From contig NZ_JAHSTY010000002.1 in NCBI RefSeq assembly GCF_019145355.1, forward strand, positions 2,046,001 through 2,110,000: DNA of 64,000 nucleotides, in the 5' to 3' direction. A program made the translations under genes and the position numbers. Under the pieces are notes generated by a model, which made no database searches, was not told where the DNA came from, and saw nothing but the letters and a program-made list of their open reading frames with translations. Below, in pieces: positions 28,534 to 37,224 of the stretch (positions are counted from its first letter, which is position 1; every line of letters starts with the position of its first letter). The DNA comes from Pseudomonas azadiae (GTDB taxonomy: Bacteria; Pseudomonadota; Gammaproteobacteria; Pseudomonadales; Pseudomonadaceae).

Positions 28534-31500
28534 TGGGAGATCTGGAGCGCTGGCTTCGGTCGCAGTGGTCTGGTTTCAAGCCCCATTGGGAGCGCTCGAC
28601 CGCCAGCGCGATTGGCAGCGGCGTGTTGGCGGGCAGTTGGGCCGCGATCCGCGATGTGTGGGACAGCATCAAGCTGGTGCAGGCGATTCTTGAAGACCCG
28701 CTGAAATTCGTCGAGCAGTTGGGTGATCAGGCCGCCCAGTTGGCGCGGATAGCGATTGATGCGCCCAAGGTCATGGAACAGGCGATGTTGCTGGCCAGCG
28801 ATGAGGCGGCGCTGTTCCTGATGGTGCGCACGGCGATGATCTGGTTAGACGCGTTGCCGCCCAGTGAGATCGCCGAGGTGGCCGCCGGGTTTGTGGTGTC
28901 GTTGCTGATTGACCTGGTGATTGGCGCGGTGTTGACCATCGCCTTGCCGGCGGCGGGCGTGGCGTATTTGAGCTTGCGGTTGGCCAAGTATGGCGCACGG
29001 ATTCTTGAGGCTGCAGTGGGCTTTGTTAAGGGGCTTTTAGGGATTCTGACGCAGTTCATGCAGGCAGTGGATCGCTACAAGGCCGTCGCGGTGCGCGGGG
29101 TGGTTGGCGGGCTGAAGCAAGGCACGCTGCAGATGCGCTGGAAGGCGCGGCAGAACGCGGTGCTGAAGCAGACAGAGCATGTCGACGATGCGCCTGCGGT
29201 GGCGAAGAACCCGGCGGGAGATGCGGCCACTTCCGCGAATAAAACCGCCACCAACGGTTGCCCCGTGTCGATGGTCACGGGCGAGGAATTACTGACGCTG
29301 ACCGATGGCGCTCTGGACGGGATTTTGCCGTTCGAGTGGGCCCGGTTGTACCGCACCAGTGCGGTGGAAGTGGACTGCGGGTTGGGGTTTGGCTGGAGTC
29401 ATTCTTTAGCGCATCGGCTGAGTGTTTCCGGTGATTCGGTGGTGTGGACGGATCATGAGAATCGGTCGACTGCCCTGCCCTTGCCGACCGTGGCTCGGCC
29501 AGCAATTACCAACAGCCTGGCGGAAGCTGCGATCTATTTGGGGGCTTTGCCAGGTGAGTTGGTGCTGGCCCAGGCATCGCGCTTCTATCACTTTCGCGAT
29601 GGCGTGCTGTTCTCGATCAGCGATGCGTATGACAACCGGCTGCGGATTTCCCGGGACTTTTTGGGGCGTATTGAGCGGGTTGATAACGGCGTTGGGCGGT
29701 CGCTGTTGCTGCGCTATGCGTCGGGCCGCATCGTTGCGGTGGATTACCAGATTGAGCGCGCGGTCGACGAGGGTCCGTTTGTCTGGGTGACGGAGCAGAA
29801 CGTTGTTTCCTACACCTATGACGATCTAGGACGGTTGGTTTCGGCGACCAATGCGGTAGGCGAAAGCGAGGTTTATCGGTACGACGAGCAGCACGTCATT
29901 CTTGAGCGTGGGCTGGCCGGTGGCGCGAGTTTTTACTGGGAGTGGGAAAGGTCTGGCAAGGCGGCGCGGTGTGTTCGGCATTGGGCCAGCTTTTCGCAGA
30001 TGGACACGCGGTATGTCTGGGATGACAACGGCAGTGTCACAGTTTTTAACGCCGATGGAAGCCAGGAAGTCTATGCGCATGACCAGCGGGCGCGGCTGGT
30101 ACAGCGGGTGGACCCGGATGGCGCCCAGCACTTCAAATCCTACGACGACAAAGGCCGGCTGACGGTTGAGCAGGACCCGCTCGGGGCGATCACCGCGTAT
30201 CAGTACGACGAAGCCGGGCGCTTGGTGGCGTTGTTTCCGGGGGACGATGAGCCGACGACCTACGAACATGACAACGGTTTCGTACGGGTTGTGCGGCGTG
30301 GTGAAGCGGTCTGGAAATACGAGCGTAATGATCAGGGCGACGTAACGCGCAGGACCGATCCTGACGGCAACTCCACGGACTACAGCTACAACAAATACGG
30401 ACAACTGACCCAGGTCCGGTACCCGGATCACAGCTGGCATCGCTTGGTATGGAATGCGCGCGGGCAGTTGCTTGAAGAGCAACTGCCGAATGGCGGAATC
30501 AAGCGTTATCGCTATGACGATCTAGGCCGGCAGATTGCGCGCGAAGATGAACGCAGCGCGCTGACGCAGTATCAATGGGATGCAGCAGGCCGCTTGCTGA
30601 AACTGACTCAGCCCGGTGGCGCCACACGGGAATACAGCTACAACCCCTACGGAAAAATCACCTCCGAACGCGACGAACTGGGCCGGGTTACCCGCTACGA
30701 ATACGCCGACGGCCTACACCTGATCAGCCGCCGCATCAACGCCGACGGCACCCAGGTCAACTACCGCTATAACAACGCGCGGTTACTGCTGACCGAAATC
30801 GAAAACGAAGTCGGCGAAACCTACCGACTCCAGTACCACAACAACGGCCTGATCCAGCAGGAAATCGGCTTTGACGGCCAGCGCACCGCCTACGTCTACG
30901 ACCTCAACGGCAACCTGCAGGAAAAAACCGAACACGGCGACGACGGCAGTCAGCTAATCACCCGCTACGAACGCGACCCTGCCGGGCGCCTCGTCAGAAA
31001 AACCCTGCCCGACGGCAACATCATCGATTACGCCTACGACCGCCAAGGCAATCTCCTCAGCGTCGACGACGGCCATTGGTTTTTAGCCTACGAATACGAC
31101 CCACAAAACCGCCTCACCGCCGAACACCAAGGCTGGGGCACCTTGCGCTACGGCTACGACGCCTGCGGCCAGCTCCAAAACCTGCGCCTGCCCGACAACA
31201 ACCGCGTCACCTTTAACCACGACAAGGGCGGCCACCTCGCCACCGTAGAACTGAACGGTGAACTGCTCACCTCACACCTGTTCAAAGCCGGCCAGGAACA
31301 CCAACGCCAACAAGGCCAACTGATCAGTCGCTACCACTACGACGATCAGCAGCGCCTGCACACCCACGCCATCACTCAACAGGAAAATTACCTTTACGAG
31401 CGCCACTACGACTACGACAAATCCGGCAACCTCACCCGCCTGAACGACACCCGCAAAGGCGAACACCGCTACCACTACGACCCACTCAACCGTCTCACCC

Positions 31501-32684
31501 GCGCCGACCACTCCCAAGGCGAGCACGAACGCTTCGCCCACGACCCGGCCGGCAACCTCCTCATGCAAGACCGCCCCGGCCCCGACATCGTCGCCGGCAA
31601 CCGCCTGATGATCCAGGGCGACCGCCACTACGACTACGACGCCTTCGGCAACCTCATTGGCGAACGCCGCGGCAAAGGCCATCAACTCGTCACCGAATAC
31701 CGCTACGACTGCCAACACCGCCTGATCGGCGTCACCCAACCCAACGGAAAAACCGCCAGCTACCGCTACGACCCATTCGGTCGCCGCGTCAGCAAAACCG
31801 TCGACGGAAAAACCACCGAGTTCTTCTGGCAAGGCGACAAACTCATCGCCGAACACCACGCCGACCGTCACCGCAGCTACCTCTACGAACCGGACAGCTT
31901 CCGCCCGCTGGCGCTGCTGGAAGGTTTCGGCCCAAAAGAAACCAAGCCCTACCACTACCAACTCGACCACTTGGGCACGCCACAGGAACTCACCGCCCCC
32001 GACGGCGAAATCGTCTGGTCCGCGCACTACCGCGCCTACGGCGAAATCACCCGCCTTGACGTCAACAAAGTTGAAAACCCACTGCGCTTCCAAGGTCAGT
32101 ACTTCGATCAGGAAAGCGGCCTGCACCACAACCGCCATCGCTACTACAATCCAGATGTCGGTCGTTACCTGACGCCGGATCCGGTGAAGCTGTCGGGTGG
32201 GATCAACACGTACCAGTACGTGCCAAATCCTACGGGGTGGGTGGATCCCCTGGGACTGAACTCCTGCCCCGGGGGAGGCGGTTGTAAGCCCCAAACAAGC
32301 GAAGGGCCTCCTACTCAAATAGCCTTTGTGGACGAGGGCCACCCATCCGTCCCCCTCGTCCACGGAGTTGATGCTGAAACTTTAAATCGCACACACAGCA
32401 TTGAAGGCAAAAGCTCAACCAAACAAGTTGAGAAAATTGCCCGCAGCATGCAAAACAGCGGGTATGACGTAAATACGCCCATTGATGTGGTTGAACATAA
32501 CGAACAGCGCTATATTATCGACGGGCACCATAGAGCTTCGGCGGCAAGAAGAACACACACACCAGTCACCATACAATTAATCAAAAATCTCGCCCCCTAC
32601 AAAAGCTCATTTAGCAGCATCCAAGACGTGATAGAAGCCTCAAATAATGTCGGACTTGATAGATTGGATAGACCTAGACGATGA
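28533..32684 (+). CDS. RHS-repeat polymorphic toxin with ParB-like C-terminal tip
   Basis: 1383 residues. Residues 100-175 are hydrophobic, perhaps for membrane insertion. The RHS entry domain (DUF6531-like) starts near 242 (NGCPVSMVTG), followed by many YD repeats (GRLxxxxxPxG...YxYD). The core ends at GRYLTPDP and D1238-P-L-G-L, the self-cleavage and tip boundary. The 141-residue tip starts at N1243 and contains D1330-G-H-H-R in IIDGHHRASAARR, the ParB/sulfiredoxin-like nuclease motif seen in toxin tips. Codon use changes within the core near 30,640 and GC drops at the tip. Delivery is probably by type VI secretion, but no VgrG, PAAR or EagR gene is in the window. Confidence 0.88.
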   Translation: MGDLERWLRSQWSGFKPHWERSTASAIGSGVLAGSWAAIRDVWDSIKLVQAILEDPLKFVEQLGDQAAQLARIAIDAPKVMEQAMLLASDEAALFLMVRTAMIWLDALPPSEIAEVAAGFVVSLLIDLVIGAVLTIALPAAGVAYLSLRLAKYGARILEAAVGFVKGLLGILTQFMQAVDRYKAVAVRGVVGGLKQGTLQMRWKARQNAVLKQTEHVDDAPAVAKNPAGDAATSANKTATNGCPVSMVTGEELLTLTDGALDGILPFEWARLYRTSAVEVDCGLGFGWSHSLAHRLSVSGDSVVWTDHENRSTALPLPTVARPAITNSLAEAAIYLGALPGELVLAQASRFYHFRDGVLFSISDAYDNRLRISRDFLGRIERVDNGVGRSLLLRYASGRIVAVDYQIERAVDEGPFVWVTEQNVVSYTYDDLGRLVSATNAVGESEVYRYDEQHVILERGLAGGASFYWEWERSGKAARCVRHWASFSQMDTRYVWDDNGSVTVFNADGSQEVYAHDQRARLVQRVDPDGAQHFKSYDDKGRLTVEQDPLGAITAYQYDEAGRLVALFPGDDEPTTYEHDNGFVRVVRRGEAVWKYERNDQGDVTRRTDPDGNSTDYSYNKYGQLTQVRYPDHSWHRLVWNARGQLLEEQLPNGGIKRYRYDDLGRQIAREDERSALTQYQWDAAGRLLKLTQPGGATREYSYNPYGKITSERDELGRVTRYEYADGLHLISRRINADGTQVNYRYNNARLLLTEIENEVGETYRLQYHNNGLIQQEIGFDGQRTAYVYDLNGNLQEKTEHGDDGSQLITRYERDPAGRLVRKTLPDGNIIDYAYDRQGNLLSVDDGHWFLAYEYDPQNRLTAEHQGWGTLRYGYDACGQLQNLRLPDNNRVTFNHDKGGHLATVELNGELLTSHLFKAGQEHQRQQGQLISRYHYDDQQRLHTHAITQQENYLYERHYDYDKSGNLTRLNDTRKGEHRYHYDPLNRLTRADHSQGEHERFAHDPAGNLLMQDRPGPDIVAGNRLMIQGDRHYDYDAFGNLIGERRGKGHQLVTEYRYDCQHRLIGVTQPNGKTASYRYDPFGRRVSKTVDGKTTEFFWQGDKLIAEHHADRHRSYLYEPDSFRPLALLEGFGPKETKPYHYQLDHLGTPQELTAPDGEIVWSAHYRAYGEITRLDVNKVENPLRFQGQYFDQESGLHHNRHRYYNPDVGRYLTPDPVKLSGGINTYQYVPNPTGWVDPLGLNSCPGGGGCKPQTSEGPPTQIAFVDEGHPSVPLVHGVDAETLNRTHSIEGKSSTKQVEKIARSMQNSGYDVNTPIDVVEHNEQRYIIDGHHRASAARRTHTPVTIQLIKNLAPYKSSFSSIQDVIEASNNVGLDRLDRPRR

Positions 32685-33091
32685 AAAACAAGACACTGGA
32701 AAGCTTAATACATGAATATCTAGCACAGGTAAAAGAAGCGACAGACTTACTTGAAAGTTCTTTTGGAACTAAAAACATACTGGGCCTGTGGCGCTCTAAA
32801 AGAATTCCACAGCGAGGTTCAGTCACTGACAACGTGACTTATGAGCTACACGGAATTGGTTGCCGTGTTTATTTACCTGAAGCATGTATAGACTTTGACT
32901 ACGGCCCTGATGATAGAGTCGACGGTTTCGACCTTTGGAGATTATATATGTACGTATGCGAAGTGCCACACAAATACCAAAAATACACCAAAGAAAGCGC
33001 TTTGAAACAGGACTTCAACGAATACTTGAAACTGGAAAAAGCTAAGAAAATACCAAACTCCATGTCAAATTTGTACTTTCTTCAGCCGTGA
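32681..33091 (+). CDS. Probable cognate immunity protein
   Basis: The ATG overlaps the toxin TGA by 4 bases (ATGA), the classic toxin-immunity coupling. The 136-residue protein is cytosolic and acidic in the centre, with YELHGIGCRVYLPE and IDFDYGPDDRVDGFDLWRL. This pattern resembles the family I know as DUF6896, though I cannot verify that here. The gene is AT-rich like the tip, unlike the GC-rich RHS core, so tip and immunity gene probably arrived together. Function is inferred from position. Confidence 0.75.
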   Translation: MKNKTLESLIHEYLAQVKEATDLLESSFGTKNILGLWRSKRIPQRGSVTDNVTYELHGIGCRVYLPEACIDFDYGPDDRVDGFDLWRLYMYVCEVPHKYQKYTKESALKQDFNEYLKLEKAKKIPNSMSNLYFLQP

Positions 33092-33170
33092 CCGCCCCCC
33101 TGGCAACAAACAACCCTAAACTCACAACAAAAAAGCAATGCTAAGGCAGAGAATAAAGAATTACTACTAG

Positions 33171-33308
33171 CGAAGAAGCTGGCGAGAGCTTAAAACAAAA
33201 ATTATATCTCTCATAAAAATTGGTGGTTATCACCCTGAAACGCCAAAAGCACTAGAAGAATATAGACTATTGATTTTCATCGGCTTTTTCGCCGCCACAC
33301 TGTTCTAG
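33171..33308 (+). pseudogene. Possible gene fragment downstream of the immunity gene
   Basis: One frame stays open for 45 codons between two stops, with no start codon context. It ends in a hydrophobic stretch (YRLLIFIGFFAATLF). AT content and position suggest the C-terminal end of a lost tip or immunity gene, but the family is not recognised. The bases from 33092 to 33170 and from 33309 to 33471 show only short broken frames. Confidence 0.3.
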
Positions 33309-33471
33309 GCAACCGTCCGCAGGCTGATCTCTCATCATTTGTTGGAACTGATTAAAACAACGATATCACTACATTTCACACCAGAACGGAAAGGAATTTT
33401 GGAGGACTATAAATGGCGACGCCACTGACAAAACCGTCCAACCTCACAGCGAACAATATTAAAAAGCACAG

Positions 33472-33824
33472 GTATTGGCGATCGGCGAACTAATAGAGGA
33501 AGAAGTCACGCTACTGATCGATAAAACTGCCGTGACATGCTTTGTCACCAATGCCCTCACGAAATAAAAATAGGGCATCTCTATAATGTCGAGCTTACAT
33601 TAAACCTAGCCGACGATTATTAGGCTGAAAAAATATTGCCAACCGAGTTGCTAGCTGAGCGGGTGGGTGATGGTTTCTCTTATATGCTCTACGGAACGTT
33701 AATCGAAGGGACCTTCCATACCTTTACTCTACTTAACGATGAGGGCATCCTTTATGAACATCCCGCTTTAAACGATTTTTTTATAAAATTATCTGTGGAA
33801 AGAATCGATGCAGCCTTCCTGTGA
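33472..33824 (+). pseudogene. Decayed gene, probable displaced immunity gene
   Basis: One protein can be followed through two lesions. Frame 33472 reads VLAIGELIEEEVTLLIDKTA and on to NALTK before TAA at 33565. A frame shift near 33561 continues it as IGHLYNVELTLNLADDY to an in-frame TAG at 33621-33623. The same frame goes on as AEKILPTELLAERVGDGFSY and past HTFTLLNDEGILYEHP to the TGA at 33822. The restored product would be about 115 residues of continuous, sensible sequence, so this is recent decay, not random ORFs. Its place just after a live toxin/immunity pair fits an old immunity gene. Confidence 0.7.
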
Positions 33825-33944
33825 TGCATCGGCAACTAACAGCGGATAAGAAATGTATGATTTTTTATCAACTTGAACACCCTCGCGATCAAAAATCGTA
33901 CAGGCCTTTTTTCTCACTCTTACCTATGAACAACGCCAGACATT

Positions 33945-34382
33945 TCACCCCCACGCCACCACCAACAATCCCACCCCCAACACCAAACACAACGGCGAAT
34001 AAACCCACGTATCCAACCGCGCAAACCGCGACCCACTCACCTTCTTGAAAAACCCCACCAATTCCGAATCCCCAATCGCCCTGGCGAACATAACCACCGC
34101 AATCACACTGATCCCCCACTGCAACGCGCCATGGGACACCGGTGAAAAGTACAGCCCAGCCCGCAGGCACACCAGCAGTGCGATCCCCACCAGCCCCATC
34201 GCCACCAGCAAGGTGCCCAGCGCCGAGGGCTTGAAGGCAGGCCGTGGTCCGTTGGCGAATTCGCCGGGCAGTTGCGGGATGGCGGCGAGGCTGCCGAGTT
34301 TGCCGCCGGCGGCCCAATACAGGTGCACCATGCTTATGCCGGTAAAAACCCCGACGATCCATCGTGCGATGACAACGCTCAT
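33945..34382 (-). CDS. DUF3995 membrane protein
   Basis: The ATG at 34382 (MSVVIARWIVGVF), preceded by AGGGA, gives 145 residues; the longer frame runs back into the divergent gene. Four hydrophobic helices are evident, and the VHLYWAAGGKLG motif after helix 1 is typical of DUF3995. Function unknown. It is divergent from the DUF2946 gene across about 90 bases. Confidence 0.8.
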   Translation of the reverse strand: MSVVIARWIVGVFTGISMVHLYWAAGGKLGSLAAIPQLPGEFANGPRPAFKPSALGTLLVAMGLVGIALLVCLRAGLYFSPVSHGALQWGISVIAVVMFARAIGDSELVGFFKKVSGSRFARLDTWVYSPLCLVLGVGLLVVAWG

Positions 34383-34475
34383 GGCGGATGTTCCCTGGAA
34401 AGGTGCGAAACAGGATAGTCGGCCTGAGATTTTTTGCAGGCATTTCGTCGGCAGCTGATGGTAAAGTGCCGCCCC

Positions 34476-34865
34476 ATGAAACTTGCCCGTGCCGACCGCT
34501 CGCTCATTGCCTGGATGCTTTATTGCTGTGTCCTGTTCAATGTGTTCGCCTGCAGTATCGGGCATGGGCAGATGGTCGGGATGCAGCTCAATGGCATCGG
34601 CGGCCAGTTTTGTACGGTGGACCCGCGCACCCAGGCGCCCACCCCATCCAACTCCACTGAAGAGAACCTCCCTACGCTGTCCAAGGCGTTTGGGTGTCCG
34701 CTGTGCTCCACCGGCGGCATGGGCCCGGCGCTAAGTTCAAGCTTGAATGTGGCGGTGTTGCCCCAGCCCCAGGCGCCACCGCCGGCGGTGGTCCTGGCCG
34801 CTGACATCCCTGCCCGCTTCACCTGGCCCACGGCTCATCCGCGCGCGCCGCCTGTTTTCGCCTGA
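34476..34865 (+). CDS. DUF2946 family protein
   Basis: The ATG at 34476 (MKLARADRSLIAWMLYCC) gives 129 residues with one N-terminal hydrophobic segment acting as signal or anchor. It carries the paired cysteines FCT...GCPLCSTGG that mark DUF2946, a family often found beside copper-related TonB receptors. It is followed after 95 bases by a TonB receptor on the same strand, so a shared role in metal handling at the envelope is plausible. The metal is not shown by the sequence itself. Confidence 0.78.
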   Translation: MKLARADRSLIAWMLYCCVLFNVFACSIGHGQMVGMQLNGIGGQFCTVDPRTQAPTPSNSTEENLPTLSKAFGCPLCSTGGMGPALSSSLNVAVLPQPQAPPPAVVLAADIPARFTWPTAHPRAPPVFA

Positions 34866-34960
34866 TTCCTTCGCTTTCCGATCTGCACTGACCACCGTTT
34901 CCGCAAGGAAGTACGGGCGGCTGTGCGTTGTTTTCAAGCCAAGTTTTTCAGGATTCAACC

Positions 34961-37087
34961 ATGAAACATCTACCCCTGTTGGCGGGCCTGTTCGGCTGCC
35001 TGCCTGTTTGCGCCTGGGCCCTCGAGTTGGCCCCTACCACCATCGACGGCGAACAAACCGCCGAGCCCGGCCTGGCGCTGGACCAACCCAGCGGCATGGC
35101 GTCGCGGTTGGGCTTGAGCGTGCGGGAAACGCCGGCGTCGGTGGCCATTGCCAATCGCAACGACATCGAGCGGCAGGGCGCCAAGACCTTTCGCGATGCG
35201 GCCAACACCCTGCCCGGCGTCAACGCCAGCGCACCGCCAGGCTTTGGCGGATTTGTCTCCTATCGTGGCTTTACCAGCAGCCAGATCACCCAGATGTTCA
35301 ACGGGATCAACGTCGCCACGGGCCTGGCCCGGCCCGTGGATGCCTGGATCTATGATCGGGTGGAACTGGTGGGCGGCCCCTCCTCCTTGATCAATGGCGC
35401 AGGCTCAGTGGGCGGCTCGCTCAATTACGTGACCAAGCTGGCCACCCGTGAAGAACAGGCTGGCGAGGGACGACTCACGTACGGTAGCTATGACACCGCC
35501 GGCATGGCGTTCGGCGTCAATCATGCACTGACCGAACCCGGCGCCGAGGTGCAGCATTACGCGCGCCTGGATGTGAGCCGCAACACCAACCACAGCTACA
35601 TCGACCGCGACACGCGTGAGGCCTGGAGCCTGGCGTTCTCCCTGCTCAGTGACCTCACCCCCAACCTCTCCCACACCCTGGCGCTGGAATACCAGGATGA
35701 GCACGAAGACAGTCCCTACTGGGGCACGCCGGTGCTGAACCCCAAGGCCGGCGAGTTGAAGATCGACAAGCACAACCGTTTCAACAACTACAACGTCGCC
35801 GACGGGCGCTATGAACAACGCACGATCTGGGCGCGCTCGATCATCGACTACCGCATCAACGACAGTACCACCCTGAAAAATACCCTGTACCACTTGGACA
35901 GCCAGCGCGATTACCGCAACCTGGAAACCTACCAGTACAACGCAAGCAACAGCGCCGTAAACCGCTCGACCGCCTACCAGGTGCGCCACCAGGGCGAACA
36001 GCAGGGCAACCAGTTCGAGCTGCGCCACGATGCCCATGTGTTCGGCCTGTCGACTACCTGGTCCGGCGGTGTCGAGTACAAAGTCAACAGCACCACCAAC
36101 ACTCCGCTGAACGTTCCGGGCAACAGCACGGTGGACCCGAACGCCTTCAACCCCGGCCACTTCTATGACATCCCGCGCACCCGGGAGCGCTTCGGCAAGG
36201 ACAAGACCAACCAAGTCACCACACGGGCATTGTTCGTAGAAAACCGTCTGGGGCTCACCGACACCTTGTCGCTGCTGACGGGCCTGCGTTATGACGCCAT
36301 TGACCTGGATGTCACCAACCATCGCACAGTCACAGCGACCAACCCCCGCCACTTCAAACGCAGCTGGCAGCCGGTGACCGGTCGCGTGGGCCTGACCTAC
36401 CAGTTCATCCCCTCGGCCAACGTGTATGTGCAGTACAGCACCGCCGCCGAGCAACCGAGCACCACGACACAAGTGTTTGATGTCTCGACAGGCAAACAGT
36501 GGGAAGTGGGCAGCAAGTTCGATTACCTGGACGGCCTCGGCTCGGCGACAGTTGCCGCCTACAGGATCGAACGCAAGGACTTCGCCGTGACCGATCCGCA
36601 GGACCCGACCAACAGTATCCCGGTCGGCGCGCAGTCATCCAAGGGCATCGAATTGGCCAGTTCATTGCGCATCACGCCAAGGCTGTTGGCGCAAGGCAAC
36701 TTCGCCTGGGTAAACGCCCGGTACGAGGACTTCAACGAGAAAACCGCCACCGGCGCGGTGGTCTCACGCCAAGGCAACACGCCGACCAACGTACCCCGGC
36801 GCGTGGGCAACCTGTGGCTGACGTATGAGTTTGCCGAGGATTGGCAAGGGGGTGTGGATGCGCGGTACGTCGCCGAGGTGTATGCGGACAATGCCAACAC
36901 GCAGACGGTGCCGGCCTACACGCTGTTCGGGACCTTCCTGCGCTATCAGGTGGATTCGCATACCTCGGTGACAGGCCGGGTACGCAACCTGACGAATGAG
37001 GTGTATGCCGAGTTTGCCCATGTGTCGCCGGCGTATTACTTGGGGTCGCCAAGGACCTTCGAGCTGGCCATACAGACCCATTTCTAA
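34961..37087 (+). CDS. TonB-dependent outer-membrane receptor without STN domain
   Basis: The ATG at 34961 (MKHLPLLAGLFGCLPVCAWA), with AGGA upstream, gives a signal peptide and 708 residues. The plug domain starts near residue 55 (VRETPASVAIANRNDIERQG; YRGFTSSQITQMFNGINV), followed by a 22-strand barrel that ends in the canonical terminal F. There is no STN extension, so no sigma-factor signalling. Pairing with DUF2946 points to copper or another metal chelate; siderophore uptake is the alternative. No Fur box was seen in the 34866-34960 gap. Confidence 0.87.
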   Translation: MKHLPLLAGLFGCLPVCAWALELAPTTIDGEQTAEPGLALDQPSGMASRLGLSVRETPASVAIANRNDIERQGAKTFRDAANTLPGVNASAPPGFGGFVSYRGFTSSQITQMFNGINVATGLARPVDAWIYDRVELVGGPSSLINGAGSVGGSLNYVTKLATREEQAGEGRLTYGSYDTAGMAFGVNHALTEPGAEVQHYARLDVSRNTNHSYIDRDTREAWSLAFSLLSDLTPNLSHTLALEYQDEHEDSPYWGTPVLNPKAGELKIDKHNRFNNYNVADGRYEQRTIWARSIIDYRINDSTTLKNTLYHLDSQRDYRNLETYQYNASNSAVNRSTAYQVRHQGEQQGNQFELRHDAHVFGLSTTWSGGVEYKVNSTTNTPLNVPGNSTVDPNAFNPGHFYDIPRTRERFGKDKTNQVTTRALFVENRLGLTDTLSLLTGLRYDAIDLDVTNHRTVTATNPRHFKRSWQPVTGRVGLTYQFIPSANVYVQYSTAAEQPSTTTQVFDVSTGKQWEVGSKFDYLDGLGSATVAAYRIERKDFAVTDPQDPTNSIPVGAQSSKGIELASSLRITPRLLAQGNFAWVNARYEDFNEKTATGAVVSRQGNTPTNVPRRVGNLWLTYEFAEDWQGGVDARYVAEVYADNANTQTVPAYTLFGTFLRYQVDSHTSVTGRVRNLTNEVYAEFAHVSPAYYLGSPRTFELAIQTHF

Positions 37088-37104
37088 AATGTGAATACAG
37101 TCAA

Positions 37105-37193
37105 TGTGGGAGCTGGCTTGCCTGCGATAGCAGTGGGTCAGCTCCACATGTATTGGCTGAGAGTCCGCTATCGCAGGCAAGCCAGCTCCCACA
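37105..37193. repeat. REP/REPIN palindrome
   Basis: Arms TGTGGGAGCTGGCTTGCCTG and complement surround a loop of about 45 bases. It separates the convergent TonB receptor and betaine-binding-protein genes. Confidence 0.92.
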
Positions 37194-37224
37194 TTTTGGC
37201 TCAACTTTATCAGGAAGGTCGGCG

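Noticed and set aside
31272..32363. 363-codon Val/Ala-rich open frame antisense to rhs
   Set aside because: Produced by the C-ending codons of the rhs 3' half read backwards; no start context and no recognisable domain.
33821..34048. 75-codon Pro/Thr-rich open frame
   Set aside because: Mostly the complement of the DUF3995 3' end; no ribosome-binding site and low-complexity tail.
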